Source: Deltaproteobacteria bacterium
GTDB lineage: Bacteria > Desulfobacterota > Syntrophia > Syntrophales > JAFGHS01
Direction: 5' to 3'
NCBI GenBank assembly: GCA_016928025.1
Contig: JAFGLN010000014.1
Coordinates: 1 to 64,000, forward strand
DNA: 64,000 nt
The position numbers were made by a program, and so were the translations under genes. Positions 50,434 through 60,256 of this stretch are shown here, one piece after another. The notes under the pieces were generated by a model, which did not search any database, was not told the DNA's origin, and worked only from the letters and a program-made list of their open reading frames with translations. Positions within the stretch are counted from its first letter, which is position 1. Every line of letters begins with the position of its first letter.

Positions 50434-51813
50434 ATGGCACAAAAAACCATCTTGGTCGTCGATGACGAAATCAGTATCTGTCAATCCCTGACCGGCATTC
50501 TGTCGGATGAAGGTTATGAGGTATTGACGGCGGGAAGCGGCGAAGACGCCATCAGAATCATCGATGAGGAAATTCCGGATCTTGTCCTGTTGGATATCTG
50601 GCTGCCCGGCATGGACGGCATTCAGACACTGGAGGCGATCAAAGCGACTCATCCACAGCTGCGTGTGGTCATGATGTCCGGCCATGGAACCATCGAAACC
50701 GCCGTCAAGGCGACAAAACTTGGGGCTTTCGATTTTATTGAAAAACCCCTTTCTTTGGAAAAAGTCATTCTCGTCACCAATCATGCGCTCGATATGCTGC
50801 GATTGGAGGAGGAAAACCGGTTACTGAAACAAAAACTGGTTCAGGAATATGAATTGACGGGAAAAAGCGAAGCGATTCTGGACCTGAAAGAGATGATCGG
50901 TATTGTTGCTCCCACCAATGCGTGGATCCTGATCATGGGAGAAAACGGAACGGGGAAGGAGTTGGTAGCCCGATCGATCCACCGTCAAAGTAAAAGGGCC
51001 TTCAATGCTTTTGTGGAAGTGAATTGCGCGGCCATTCCGGAGGAACTGATCGAAAGTGAACTTTTCGGCCATGAAAAAGGGGCGTTCACCGGCGCCACGG
51101 AAAAAAAGCGGGGAAAATTCGATTTGGCCAATGAGGGCACCCTTTTTCTCGACGAAGTTGCCGACATGAGCCTGAAGGCCCAGGCAAAGGTATTAAGAAT
51201 TCTCCAGGAAAAAAAATTCGAACGGGTCGGCGGCAACAGATTGATTCCGACAGACGTGCGAGTTCTGGCGGCAACCAACAAAGATCTGGAAAAAGAAATG
51301 GAAGCAGGCCGGTTCAGACAGGATTTGTATTACCGTCTCAATGTCATCCCCCTTACCATACCGCCCCTTCGTGACCGGAAGGAAGATATCCCGTTGCTGG
51401 TCCAGCGCTTTTTGTCGGATTTTGCCCTTAAGGAAGGTGAAGAGGAAAAATCGATTACCGATGAAGCCGTTGATATATTGATGGACCATAACTGGCCGGG
51501 CAATGTCAGAGAGTTGAAAAATATAATCGAACGTCTCGTCATCATGACGCCGTCGTTGGTCATTACAGACCGCGATATTCCATTATTGGGAAAAGAGACA
51601 CCGAACGGTCAGCCCTACGAAAAGGAACCCGATTACGAGATTGCCGACTCCTTGCGGGCAGCCAAAATGGACTTTGAAAAGCTCTATATCATGAAAAAAT
51701 TACAGGAAAATGATGGAAACATTTCCAAAACGGCCGAGGCGATTGGTCTGGAAAGAAGCAATCTTCACCGAAAGCTTAAAAGTTTCGGGCTGTCGGCCAA
51801 AAGAGATTTTTAA
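50434..51813 (+). CDS. NtrX/NtrC-family sigma-54-dependent response regulator
   Basis: 459 residues from the ATG at 50434 (MAQKTILVVDDE); the track frame begins inside ntrY. Receiver domain (Asp in LVLLDIWLPGMDG), AAA+ domain with Walker A GENGTGKELVARSIH, the sigma-54 contact loop GAFTGA, Walker B GTLFLDEVADM, and a C-terminal Fis-type helix-turn-helix (NISKTAEAIGLERSNLHRKL). It activates sigma-54 promoters when phosphorylated by the preceding kinase. Its last 4 bp overlap the end of the convergent flippase-like gene. Confidence 0.93.
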   Translation: MAQKTILVVDDEISICQSLTGILSDEGYEVLTAGSGEDAIRIIDEEIPDLVLLDIWLPGMDGIQTLEAIKATHPQLRVVMMSGHGTIETAVKATKLGAFDFIEKPLSLEKVILVTNHALDMLRLEEENRLLKQKLVQEYELTGKSEAILDLKEMIGIVAPTNAWILIMGENGTGKELVARSIHRQSKRAFNAFVEVNCAAIPEELIESELFGHEKGAFTGATEKKRGKFDLANEGTLFLDEVADMSLKAQAKVLRILQEKKFERVGGNRLIPTDVRVLAATNKDLEKEMEAGRFRQDLYYRLNVIPLTIPPLRDRKEDIPLLVQRFLSDFALKEGEEEKSITDEAVDILMDHNWPGNVRELKNIIERLVIMTPSLVITDRDIPLLGKETPNGQPYEKEPDYEIADSLRAAKMDFEKLYIMKKLQENDGNISKTAEAIGLERSNLHRKLKSFGLSAKRDF

Positions 51814-52781
51814 TTGTCCCTTTCCCTGAGATTGGATAAGGAAAATGAATAGAAAGGCAAAAAGATAAGGCCTAAAATTGTGATAATCCCCACCGATAAA
51901 AAATGATAAACGACGGCAAAAGTCAGAGCCTCCGCCTTTGCTATCCCAAACAGACCCAGGGCCAGAATACAGAAGTAATGCCAGTTGCCGATAAAACCAG
52001 GTGCCGTGGGAATCGTAATGCCGACCAGCAGGACAACCATGAGAATAAAAGCCGCAACAGGTGACAAGTCAAAACCAAAGGCCAAAAACAGTAAATAAAT
52101 CGCGAGAACATTAATCGACCAGATGATAAGCGAAAAAAAAATGATTCGAAGCAGGCAGCGAGGATTTTTTATAACGGCAAGGCCATCAATCAACTGGCTG
52201 ACAAAACGGTTTAATAATAGGGCATATTTGTCCGGCAAAAGGCCGAGAATCCTTTTGATAATCCTCAGGGACCGCTCCGGTTGCATGACCATGAAAACGA
52301 CGGTCGTCGTTGTGGCCATAGTGGTAAGAAACAGTAGAATACCGGGTTTGACCAGCCAGGGCGGCATCGATAAAAATATCAGAGACACGGCCAGCATCAG
52401 CATGATCGTGAAAATATCCGACAGCCGTTCGATCAGGATGGTCCCCAATGCGGATGACAGGGTGATGTGCGTTTTTTGGTTGATGAGATAAGGTCGTGCC
52501 AGTTCCCCGAGCCTGGCCGGAATGGCTATGATGGCTAAAAAACCGACATTCGTCACGGCAAACAGTAAAAGTTGATCGACTTTTTCCAGAGGTTCCAATA
52601 TGGCACCCCAACGCAAAGCCCTGAATGCCTGAATGAGAAACATGATCAGCAGGGCTGCGATAACATACCCATATCCGATGTTCTTTAATCCATCGGCAAC
52701 GCTCTGAAAACGGATACCGCGAAAGGACAGATAAAGCAGAACAGCGCCCAGTATGACGCCGATGACAATTTTTTTCTTCAT
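51810..52781 (-). CDS. Flippase-like integral membrane protein (LPG_synthase_TM/UPF0104)
   Basis: 323 residues, about eight hydrophobic segments, with family features RWGAILEPLEK, AIPARLGELARPYLI, LIERLSDIFTIMLM and GITIPTAPGFIGNWHYFCI. This family includes AglD/MprF-type transmembrane domains implicated in lipid-linked substrate handling. It lacks the MprF synthetase domain. Tail-to-tail with the NtrX gene; 56 bp before it on the same strand is a DUF3568 lipoprotein gene. Confidence 0.88.
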   Translation of the reverse strand: MKKKIVIGVILGAVLLYLSFRGIRFQSVADGLKNIGYGYVIAALLIMFLIQAFRALRWGAILEPLEKVDQLLLFAVTNVGFLAIIAIPARLGELARPYLINQKTHITLSSALGTILIERLSDIFTIMLMLAVSLIFLSMPPWLVKPGILLFLTTMATTTTVVFMVMQPERSLRIIKRILGLLPDKYALLLNRFVSQLIDGLAVIKNPRCLLRIIFFSLIIWSINVLAIYLLFLAFGFDLSPVAAFILMVVLLVGITIPTAPGFIGNWHYFCILALGLFGIAKAEALTFAVVYHFLSVGIITILGLIFLPFYSFSLSNLRERDN

Positions 52782-52837
52782 GGAGCCATCTAACTCCGTA
52801 CCGGATTGACCTGAAAAATGCGGAAGCCGCTTAATAT

Positions 52838-53236
52838 CTATTTGATATTGTCGGCAATCTTGTCATGAATGAGTTGGGAAGATAATTTGTTACCGATTGT
52901 GCCGATACGGATGGCGACAGTGGTCACATTTTTAGCCTTATAGCGAATATCGAATCGGACGCTTTCCTCATTGATCGTTGCCTTGATGACGCCGGCCCCG
53001 ATTTCCCTGGCCGGTTCAACGTTGATGCCGCGCATATCCGCGATGGTTTTTTCGACGGCATTCCAAACCTTGTCGAAAGAGGTATAATAGTCTGTCTTGA
53101 GTTCTCCATTGATGTAAAAATAAGTCCCCGAAGCGGCTCCTATCGCTGCGCCACCCACGATCAACGGCCCCGGACAACCGGCCAGGGAAATAAGTCCCAT
53201 GATAAAAAATGGTAGAATAACATGTTTTTTCAACAT
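52838..53236 (-). CDS. DUF3568 family lipoprotein
   Basis: 132 residues with a lipoprotein signal peptide ending in LAGC (lipidation at Cys20), a glycine-rich segment (VGGAAIGAASGTYFYING) and the DUF3568 body (YYTSFDKVWNAVEKTIADM, VRFDIRYKAKNVTTVAIRIG). Strong ribosome site (GGGGGAG). It should be anchored in the envelope; function is unknown. Confidence 0.87.
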   Translation of the reverse strand: MLKKHVILPFFIMGLISLAGCPGPLIVGGAAIGAASGTYFYINGELKTDYYTSFDKVWNAVEKTIADMRGINVEPAREIGAGVIKATINEESVRFDIRYKAKNVTTVAIRIGTIGNKLSSQLIHDKIADNIK

Positions 53237-53556
53237 AAGCTCCCCCTTCTTCGTTCATCTGGTGATGTTAGCATCTGACATCTTCAACAATAGCCCTTTC
53301 ATGGGTATCATTCTATAAACGATGTCTTTTTGATTGTCCAATAATTTTGGCTGGAGAAGAAAGATTTCACATCCGGCATTCGATAAATTATGGATCTGTT
53401 TGATATCGACGATTTTCCACCGGGCCCTGGCTGAGACGCAATACGGCGGAATATAGAAAAGAGGGGGAAAAAAGGTTCAAGGCAAAAGGATCAACAAAAT
53501 GTTTAAAATTTAGATTCTGGGATACATACTCTAAACCATCGAACCGGTGGTGGGGC
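53237..53556. other. Gap between the DUF3568 gene and dnaJ
   Basis: About 320 bases with no gene I can support. It contains ggttcaaggcaaaaggatca near 53.48 kb, similar to the tandem repeat at 12.13 kb. No clear terminator for dnaJ is seen. Confidence 0.35.
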
Positions 53557-54621
53557 TCAATCGATTGATTCACCGCGCAGTTTGGCAAATTCCTTGAGCA
53601 GCGCTTCCTGTTTTCTGTTAAGATCCGTCGGGACGACCACGGTTGTCTCGATAATCTGATCCCCCCGGCCATAACCGCGCAGATGGGGGATGCCTTTGCC
53701 TTTTAAACGGAACAGCTTTCCCGGTTGGGTGCCCTTGGGAATTTTCAGCTTTTCGGTTCCTTCCAGTGTGGGCACATCGATACGGGCTCCCAGAGCCGCC
53801 TGCGCCAGTGAGATGGACATACGGCAGACGACATCGTCCTGACTTCTTTGAAAGAACTCGTGCGGTTTGACATCCAGGAAAACATAGAGATCGCCCCAGG
53901 GGCCGCCGAAATCACCCTGTTCGCCTTCGCCCCGGAGCCTCAAACGCGATCCCGGTTCAACGCCGGCCGGTATCTTGATCGAAACGGTCTTTTTCATCAA
54001 TGAACGGCCCGTGCCCCGGCATGTCCGGCAGGGATCGGTGATAATCCGCCCTTCCCCACGACACTGGGGACAGGTCGAACTGATGCTGAAAAAACCGCTG
54101 GTCTGCGTCACCTGACCTCTGCCCCGACAACGGGGGCAGGTTTCCGGAGCGGTTCCCGGCAAGGCCCCGGTACCGTTACATTCCTGACATGTTTCATATT
54201 TCTGGATATCGACATCCTTGGTCGTTCCAAAAGCGGCTTCCATAAAAGATATTTCAAGGTCGTAGCGCAGGTCCGCTCCGGGACGTGCCGCCGTTCTTGA
54301 TCTCGACCGGCCGCCGCCGAATCCAAAAATATCCCCGAAGATATCACTGAAACTGGAAAAAATATCGTCGACGCCGGAAAAGCCTCTAAAGCCCATGCCG
54401 TTAAGACCCTCATGACCAAAACGATCATAGATCTGCCTTTTTTCACTGTCGCAAAGGACTTCATAGGCCTCGGCGGCTTCTTTGAACTTTTCTTCGGCTT
54501 CTTTATTCCCCGGGTTCCTGTCGGGATGATACTGCATGGCCAGTTTTCGATAACACTTTTTAATTTCTTCGAGGGAGGCGTCTCTTTCCACGCCCAGAAC
54601 CGTGTAATAATCATTTCTCAT
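53557..54621 (-). CDS. dnaJ: DnaJ chaperone
   Basis: 354 residues: J domain with the HPD motif ([18 protein letters not shown]), Gly/Phe-rich linker, four zinc-finger repeats ([32 protein letters not shown]) and the C-terminal substrate-binding domain ([20 protein letters not shown]). It stimulates the DnaK ATPase. No dnaK or grpE is adjacent. It follows a small TPR-like gene by 6 bp. Confidence 0.95.
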   Translation of the reverse strand: MRNDYYTVLGVERDASLEEIKKCYRKLAMQYHPDRNPGNKEAEEKFKEAAEAYEVLCDSEKRQIYDRFGHEGLNGMGFRGFSGVDDIFSSFSDIFGDIFGFGGGRSRSRTAARPGADLRYDLEISFMEAAFGTTKDVDIQKYETCQECNGTGALPGTAPETCPRCRGRGQVTQTSGFFSISSTCPQCRGEGRIITDPCRTCRGTGRSLMKKTVSIKIPAGVEPGSRLRLRGEGEQGDFGGPWGDLYVFLDVKPHEFFQRSQDDVVCRMSISLAQAALGARIDVPTLEGTEKLKIPKGTQPGKLFRLKGKGIPHLRGYGRGDQIIETTVVVPTDLNRKQEALLKEFAKLRGESID

Positions 54622-54627
54622 GACGGA

Positions 54628-55020
54628 CTATTGTGCCTCTCCCGATTTAAGTATTTCGTTGATTTGATCGAGCATAGCGGTGTTTCCGCTTTTTTCGAAG
54701 GCCGACCGGGCAAAGGTATACTTCTTTTTTTGAATGGCCTGCCGACCGATTTCGTCCCAGTCACTATTGGAGGTTTCCTGTTTCAGGGCTTTCGTGGCCT
54801 GTTGAAAAATCATCATATCACCGTTTTGCTGGGCGAAATCTTTGATTTTTTCCAGTCCCGGATTATGACCGGCTTTTTGATAGAATTCGATGGCGTCGAA
54901 GATGCGGTTTGCTTCCAGGCAAAGATCCCCATAGGCAATAAGTGCTGTTGCAGGTTTCTTGGTGATATATAAGATCCGTTGTTTTTCTCGATAATCAGGC
55001 AGTTTCACTTTTGCATGCAA
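54628..55020 (-). CDS. Small helical-repeat protein upstream of dnaJ
   Basis: 130 residues, helical and soluble, with TPR/Sel1-like character (ATALIAYGDLCLEANRIFDA, YTFARSAFEKSGNTAMLDQI). No named family recognised. The track start is TTG at 55020, which abuts the GGAG ribosome site; a GTG at 55008 is better spaced, so the N-terminus is uncertain. It ends 6 bp before dnaJ and is probably co-expressed, perhaps as a chaperone-associated factor. Confidence 0.7.
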   Translation of the reverse strand: MHAKVKLPDYREKQRILYITKKPATALIAYGDLCLEANRIFDAIEFYQKAGHNPGLEKIKDFAQQNGDMMIFQQATKALKQETSNSDWDEIGRQAIQKKKYTFARSAFEKSGNTAMLDQINEILKSGEAQ

Positions 55021-55093
55021 CTCCGCAGATCATAAAAAGCATCATACTCATTAATAATAATGTTTTATGATTTGTCAAGGCAGGCCGACGGCT

Positions 55094-55978
55094 CTACTGA
55101 ACCAGACGATTGAGGGCTTCTGCATACTTTTCCCGGGTCTTATGGATAATATCGTCAGGGAGCTGCGGCGCAGGCGGTTTTTTATTCCAATTCAACGAAA
55201 GCAGGTAATCCCGGAGAAACTGCTTGTCGAAACTTTTCTGAGACCTTCCTTCTTCATAATCATCCTTAGGCCAAAACCTTGAAGAATCGGGCGTGAGGAG
55301 CTCGTCGATGAGGATCAATCCGCCTGCCGTCATGCCGAATTCCATTTTTGTGTCCGCAATGATGATGCCGGCCTTATCGGCAATTTCGACGGCCTTCTTA
55401 TAGATAGCCAGACTGACCTCAATGATCTTCGCCGTCAGGTCCTCACCTATCAGCTTTTCCATATCTTCTTTGGTAATCGGCTCATCATGCCGGCCTTCCG
55501 GGGCCTTGCTTGAAGGGGTGAATACCGCCTCCGGAAGTTTGCTCGATTCTTTTAACCCGTCCGGAAACCTGATGCCGCTGACGGTTTTATTGACGCCGTA
55601 ATCTTTCCAGGCGGACCCGCTCAGGTATCCGCGGACGACGCATTCAACAGGCAGAGGCCTGGCCTTTTTAACCAGCATACTTCTTCCTGCCAGCATATCC
55701 CGGTATGGGGCACATGGTTCCGGGTAGTCGGACGGTTCCGTTGAGATAATATGATTGCCGATGATGTTTTCCATCCGTCTGAACCAGAAGACGGACATGC
55801 GGGTCAGGATTTCGCCTTTCCCGGGAATCGGGTTGGGCATAATAACATCGAACGCGGAAATCCTGTCTGTCGTCACAATCAGGAGGTATTGATCCAGGTC
55901 ATAGATATCGCGGACTTTTCCCCGATTCAATAGTTTTAATTGCGGGCAATCCGTTTTCATCAAACCTTGTGGTCCCAT
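55094..55978 (-). CDS. purC: SAICAR synthase
   Basis: 294 residues, the length of the monofunctional bacterial/yeast-like enzyme. Motifs [56 protein letters not shown] and LADTKMEFG-type [10 protein letters not shown] are intact. It joins CAIR and aspartate in purine synthesis. A second ATG six codons in (MKTDCPQLK) has AAGG just upstream and is an equally good start. A metal-dependent hydrolase gene lies 20 bp upstream. Confidence 0.95.
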   Translation of the reverse strand: MGPQGLMKTDCPQLKLLNRGKVRDIYDLDQYLLIVTTDRISAFDVIMPNPIPGKGEILTRMSVFWFRRMENIIGNHIISTEPSDYPEPCAPYRDMLAGRSMLVKKARPLPVECVVRGYLSGSAWKDYGVNKTVSGIRFPDGLKESSKLPEAVFTPSSKAPEGRHDEPITKEDMEKLIGEDLTAKIIEVSLAIYKKAVEIADKAGIIIADTKMEFGMTAGGLILIDELLTPDSSRFWPKDDYEEGRSQKSFDKQFLRDYLLSLNWNKKPPAPQLPDDIIHKTREKYAEALNRLVQ

Positions 55979-55998
55979 AACCGTTCATTCCATTGTTT

Positions 55999-56625
55999 TT
56001 ATAAAAATGGATTATATTGCTTTTCGTGGCCGATGGTCGATGTCGGCGTTCTGCCATAGTTGTGTCCCGGCAGCACGACGGTCTCATCCGGCAGTGTCAG
56101 GAGTCTTTCTTGAATGGACTTGAGCATGACAGGCCACGAACCGCCCGGCAGGTCGCTTCTGCCTACCGCTTCAACGAACAGCGTATCGCCGGTAAAGACA
56201 TATCCGTCCGTATAGAGCGCCATGCCGCCCGGCGAATGGCCCGGAACATGGATGACTTGCAGAGAAACATCTCCCACCGTGATGACGTCTCCATCCTTTA
56301 CGGTGATATCCGCGGGCGGTGAGGGCTTGCCCCCGAACATCCGCAGCATCATCGTCGGTGTGGAAGCCAGCATCGGGGCATCGTCCTCATGGATAATGAT
56401 TTTTGCGCCGGTTTTTTTCTGCATCTCCGCATTGCCGGAGATGTGATCCACATGGCCGTGCGTGTTGACGATATATTGGATCTGAATCTTATTTTTGTCC
56501 GCCGCTTGAATGATATCATCCACATCCGCCGCCGGGTCAATGACCAGACCGACCTTGTTTTCCCGATCGCCCACAATATAGGCGAGTACCGCCAGATTCC
56601 CCACTTGCATCTGCTCTATAAACAT
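55999..56625 (-). CDS. MBL-fold metallohydrolase (glyoxalase II-like)
   Basis: 208 residues from the ATG at 56625 (MFIEQMQVGNLAVLAYIVGD) with GAGG upstream; the track frame adds 26 implausible residues. Metal motif THGHVDHISGN (HxHxDH), then HVPGHSPGGMALY, FTGDTLF and PGHNYGRTPTS. The size and motifs fit the hydroxyacylglutathione hydrolase-like YcbL/GloB2 branch. Substrate not established. It lies between rsmB and purC on the same strand. Confidence 0.92.
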   Translation of the reverse strand: MFIEQMQVGNLAVLAYIVGDRENKVGLVIDPAADVDDIIQAADKNKIQIQYIVNTHGHVDHISGNAEMQKKTGAKIIIHEDDAPMLASTPTMMLRMFGGKPSPPADITVKDGDVITVGDVSLQVIHVPGHSPGGMALYTDGYVFTGDTLFVEAVGRSDLPGGSWPVMLKSIQERLLTLPDETVVLPGHNYGRTPTSTIGHEKQYNPFL

Positions 56626-56826
56626 AATGTCCTCAAACCTTTCTCCTGGCACCTTGATTCTCGTACCTCGAATCTCGAAACGAGACGAGGCCGTAAATAT
56701 CATTATTGTTTTGGTAAAGTCAACCTTGATCTATTAATAATAATTCCCACGACATGACATATCCCTGTAACTTTGCATATTATTTTTTCCGCTAAGCGAA
56801 AGGCATCGAAACGAATTCCTGCCTGA

Positions 56827-58164
56827 TCAACAACTTAAAATTGCGCCAAAGAATCCGTCCGCACCGCAAAGATGCGTTTTTGTTCTGAAAAAGCCCCGCT
56901 CGCTGACCAAGTCCGGTGGAGTGGTTTCCGGTGGCCGGAGCTGTTGGCACACCCTGTTATTCTCCATAAAATCGGTGATGATGTCTTCATTTTCTTCCGG
57001 CAGATTGGTACAGGTGCTATAGATTAAAATACCCCCGTCTTTTAAATACCGGGCGGCGTTCTTGATAAGATGTGTTTGAAGGGCCGCGGATTTTTTAATA
57101 GCCTGGGGCATGATGCGCCATTTGATTTCCGGATTTCGCCGCAACGTGCCGAGCCCCGAACAGGGCGCATCTATCAATATTTTATCAAATCTTACGTGAG
57201 GATCGATCACCAACGGACCGGCAGCATCTCCTTGGAGAGTTCTGACAACGTTAGCCCCCAAACGCTTGGCATTATTCTGCAAACGTTCCAATTTTCGGCC
57301 GTTAATGTCCACGGCAATGATCTCTCCCTTGTTCTTCATGATTTCCGCCAGATGGCTCGTTTTGCCGCCCGTCCCCGCGCAAAGATCGAGAATCCTCTCC
57401 CCGGCTTCCGGGGCGACCAGGTGTGAGATCAGCTGCGAAGCCTCATCCTGCATCTGCACATGCCCTTTCCGGAAAATCGCTGCTTCACGGAGGGATTTTG
57501 GTTGTTTGATCAGGATGAGGCCATCGGGTGAGATTGCAGCCGGCACGACCTCGAAGCCTTCATCCCTCAAGTCTTTGATTGCCTCTTCCGGGGTCGTCTT
57601 CAGGCGGTTCACCCGGACGGCGGCGGGGGGTATTTCAAGATTCGCCCGGCACACGGCTTCTGTTTCTTCAAAGCCGAACAGGACGAGCCATTTTTCCACA
57701 AGCCAGAGCGGATGGGAATAATACACGCTCAGATATAAGGCGGGAGATTCCTTGCTGTCCGGGTAAGCAATCCCCCATCCTTTCCGGATGGCATTTCTCA
57801 GGACGGCATTGACCAGGCCCGCCGCCTTCGCATTTAATTCTTTTGTTACTTTTACCGCCTCATCGACGATGGCAAACTGCGGAATTCTATGGGTGAAGAA
57901 AAGTTGGTACAGACTCATCCGGATAATGTTTCGGACATTGCCATCCAAATCAATGACACGGCCCCGGTAGAGCCTGGCGATGATCCAGTCCAAACGGCCC
58001 TGCATGCGGAGTGTTCCATAGACGATCTGTGTCAGGAGCCGCCGGTCTTGCGCATTGGAAAGAATTTGATCGGAAAGCACCTCATCCAGAAGGGGTTCCG
58101 CGTAGGCCCCCTTTTCCTCAATCCGACATAGGATGTCGACGGCAATCGAACGGGGTGTATTCAT
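56827..58164 (-). CDS. rsmB: 16S rRNA (cytosine-967-C5)-methyltransferase
   Basis: 445 residues: N-terminal NusB-like RNA-binding domain (about 1-135), then a SAM-dependent methyltransferase domain with ILDLCAGTGGKTSHLAEIM, IDAPCSGLGTLRRNPEIKWR (PC motif) and IYSTCTNLPEENEDII, whose Cys is the catalytic nucleophile. Normal family length. It is near fmt and priA, the common housekeeping arrangement, although def is absent between them here. Confidence 0.94.
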   Translation of the reverse strand: MNTPRSIAVDILCRIEEKGAYAEPLLDEVLSDQILSNAQDRRLLTQIVYGTLRMQGRLDWIIARLYRGRVIDLDGNVRNIIRMSLYQLFFTHRIPQFAIVDEAVKVTKELNAKAAGLVNAVLRNAIRKGWGIAYPDSKESPALYLSVYYSHPLWLVEKWLVLFGFEETEAVCRANLEIPPAAVRVNRLKTTPEEAIKDLRDEGFEVVPAAISPDGLILIKQPKSLREAAIFRKGHVQMQDEASQLISHLVAPEAGERILDLCAGTGGKTSHLAEIMKNKGEIIAVDINGRKLERLQNNAKRLGANVVRTLQGDAAGPLVIDPHVRFDKILIDAPCSGLGTLRRNPEIKWRIMPQAIKKSAALQTHLIKNAARYLKDGGILIYSTCTNLPEENEDIITDFMENNRVCQQLRPPETTPPDLVSERGFFRTKTHLCGADGFFGAILSC

Positions 58165-58195
58165 TTAAAATAAGGTCTAAGGATTTGAGGGTTCA

Positions 58196-58978
58196 TTACT
58201 CATCCACAATCGCGACCGGCCGGACCCAACCCGCCGATGCGCGTTTGATCTTGATGGGAAAGCAGCAGACCTGAAAGCCGTGAGGCCGGCCGATGGCGGA
58301 CAGATTGGCCATTTTTTCCATATGGCAGTAACCGATCTCAATACCGGCGAAATGGGCCTCCCAGATCACCTTCGGATCGCCCTTTTCCTGGAACTCCTTG
58401 GCGATTAAAGGCAACGGCCGGTCCCAGCTCCAGGCGTCGATGCCGACGACGCGGACGCCTTTTTCCGTCAGATACAGGGTGCTCTCCCGGGTCATGCCGG
58501 CGCCGGTGACCAGATACTCCGGGTTTCCCCAGGCCTTTTCCGCACCGGTCTGGACAAGAACGATATCCAGGGGCTTGATCTCGTATTCGATCCGATCGAG
58601 TTCTTTTTTAACGTCTTCGACCATAATTCCCTCACCGTCGCCTTTATGGCGAAAATCCAGAAGAACGCCATCGGAAAAGCACCACTCCAGAGGAATCTCG
58701 TCGATCGTCGCCGCCGGTTTGCCCCGGTCCATCTTGGGGTGGTAATGGTAGGGGGCATCCAGATGGGTTCCGCTGTGTGTCGACAGGGTGATTTGCTCAA
58801 CGGCCCAGCCAAATCCCCCGGGAAGGTCTTCCTTTTTGACACCGGGGAAATAATTCAGCATGGATTCACAGCCTTTTTCATGGTCCGTATAGTCCACCTG
58901 CGGGATCATACCGGGGGGATCGCTTGGCAATCCTCCCTCGATACAAATGCTTAAATCGACAAAACGCCTGCTTTTCAT
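58196..58978 (-). CDS. Cyclase family protein (kynurenine formamidase-like)
   Basis: 260 residues with the metal-binding signature STHSGTHLDAPYHYHP (HxGTHxDxPxH) and DIVLVQTGAEKAWG, VVGIDAWSWDRPL. The family includes KynB and isatin hydrolases. Excellent ribosome site (AAGGAGG). The natural substrate cannot be read from context. It lies between rsmB and the palindromic repeat before fmt. Confidence 0.9.
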   Translation of the reverse strand: MKSRRFVDLSICIEGGLPSDPPGMIPQVDYTDHEKGCESMLNYFPGVKKEDLPGGFGWAVEQITLSTHSGTHLDAPYHYHPKMDRGKPAATIDEIPLEWCFSDGVLLDFRHKGDGEGIMVEDVKKELDRIEYEIKPLDIVLVQTGAEKAWGNPEYLVTGAGMTRESTLYLTEKGVRVVGIDAWSWDRPLPLIAKEFQEKGDPKVIWEAHFAGIEIGYCHMEKMANLSAIGRPHGFQVCCFPIKIKRASAGWVRPVAIVDE

Positions 58979-59172
58979 AATAACCTCCTTATGCTAGATG
59001 GGGGTGTAGGTTTCGGAAGCCGGGGAATTTTTGTTAAAGATCCTTCATCGCCTTCTTGTCTCTGAATAAAAAATACGGGTTTATTCCCTTTGACTTTATC
59101 AGGGCGAATGCAAGATTTTTCCGGGTATCATGCCATCGCAGCGGAGCGCCCGCCGGGGGCAATGTTTGAGGC
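58979..59172. other. Gap upstream of the cyclase gene
   Basis: About 190 bases holding the ribosome site of the cyclase gene and no gene. With the palindrome and flank, the whole fmt-cyclase gap is 324 bp. Confidence 0.35.
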
Positions 59173-59215
59173 GTTTTTTATGGGGACAGTTTTTAAAACT
59201 GTCCCCATAAAAAAC
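59173..59215. repeat. Dispersed REP-like palindrome, copy 2
   Basis: GTTTTTTATGGGGACAGTTTT pairs perfectly with AAAACTGTCCCCATAAAAAAC: 21 bp around one centre base. It shares the TATGGGGACRG...CTGTCCCCATA core with 12181-12219 but has different outer arms, as expected for members of a mobile repeat family. Confidence 0.72.
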
Positions 59216-59302
59216 AGCAGCGTAGCGAGATGAATCGTGGTCGGAAAAAGATTTTGAGCCCCAGTGAGGTCAAAGGGAATAAATCCATCCTCGCCATTTA
59301 TT

Positions 59303-60244
59303 TTATTCCAGCACCGTCCCCGGCGCGATCCGATAGCCCCGCAGAAAATTCCCGACCGGCATTCTTTTTTTGTTTTCCAGCTGGACATCCTGAAGATAAA
59401 CAATGCCGTCTTTCGCCTGGACGGGCAACCCTTTTTCCGTTGCCGCGGCAATTTTCCCCGGAAGGCCTCCCTTCGCCGTTTCTTCCCCCACCGCGTTCAA
59501 GATCTTCAATTTTTTTCCGTCCAGATATGTATAAGCCCCCGGTTGGGGGGACAGTCCGCGGATGAGGTTCACGATGTCCGCCACAGTCTTGCTCCAGTTA
59601 ATCAGACCGTCTTCTTTTTTCAGTCGCGGGGCGAAGGTAGCCTGGGAATGATCCTGCGGAACGCGCCGAGCGTTGCCTTCGACGATCATTTCAATCGTTC
59701 GGACGAGCAGGTCCGCCCCCAGGACCGCCAGGCGATCATGGAGGGTTTCAAAAGTTTCTTCAGATCCGATGGATGTTTCTTCCTGAAGGAGGATGTCACC
59801 GGAGTCGACACCCTCACCCATGAGTATGATGGTTACCCCCGTTTTGGTCTCGCCCCGGATCAGGCTCCAGTTCATCGGTGCCGCCCCCCGGTATTTAGGG
59901 AGCAATGAGGGGTGGACATTCAGGCAGCCCATTTGCGGGAAATCGATAATGGCTTTGGGCAGGATCTGGCCAAAAGCGACCAGGACCACCATATCGGGGG
60001 CAAGGATACGGAATTTTTTAAGGAAGGCCTCCTCCCTCACCCGCTCCGGCTGGAGCACGGTCAGACCCTTCTCCTGTGCAAAAATCTTCACCGGCGGCGC
60101 TGCAAGTGCTTTTCCCCTGCCTTTCGGTCTGTCGGGCTGGGTGACAACCCCGATGACGGGATAGGCTTCCTTCAAGAGGTTCTCAAGGGTGGGAACGGCG
60201 AATTCAGGAGTTCCCATAAAGAGTATTTTGGGCACGTTTTTCAT
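59303..60244 (-). CDS. fmt: Methionyl-tRNA formyltransferase
   Basis: 313 residues with IlFMGTPEFAVPTLENLL-type start (ILFMGTPEFAVP), the folate/active-site motif CLNVHPSLLPKYRGAAPMNW, LIRGETKTGVTIILMGEGVD and a C-terminal OB-like tRNA-binding domain. It formylates initiator Met-tRNA. It begins 12 bp after priA on the same strand; def is not between them. Confidence 0.95.
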   Translation of the reverse strand: MKNVPKILFMGTPEFAVPTLENLLKEAYPVIGVVTQPDRPKGRGKALAAPPVKIFAQEKGLTVLQPERVREEAFLKKFRILAPDMVVLVAFGQILPKAIIDFPQMGCLNVHPSLLPKYRGAAPMNWSLIRGETKTGVTIILMGEGVDSGDILLQEETSIGSEETFETLHDRLAVLGADLLVRTIEMIVEGNARRVPQDHSQATFAPRLKKEDGLINWSKTVADIVNLIRGLSPQPGAYTYLDGKKLKILNAVGEETAKGGLPGKIAAATEKGLPVQAKDGIVYLQDVQLENKKRMPVGNFLRGYRIAPGTVLE

Positions 60245-60256
60245 CCTTGTTTTCCT

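Noticed and set aside
56640-56700. Repetitive ctcgtacctcgaatctcg stretch upstream of the MBL hydrolase
   Set aside because: Looks like low-complexity intergenic debris without a clean hairpin or operator symmetry.
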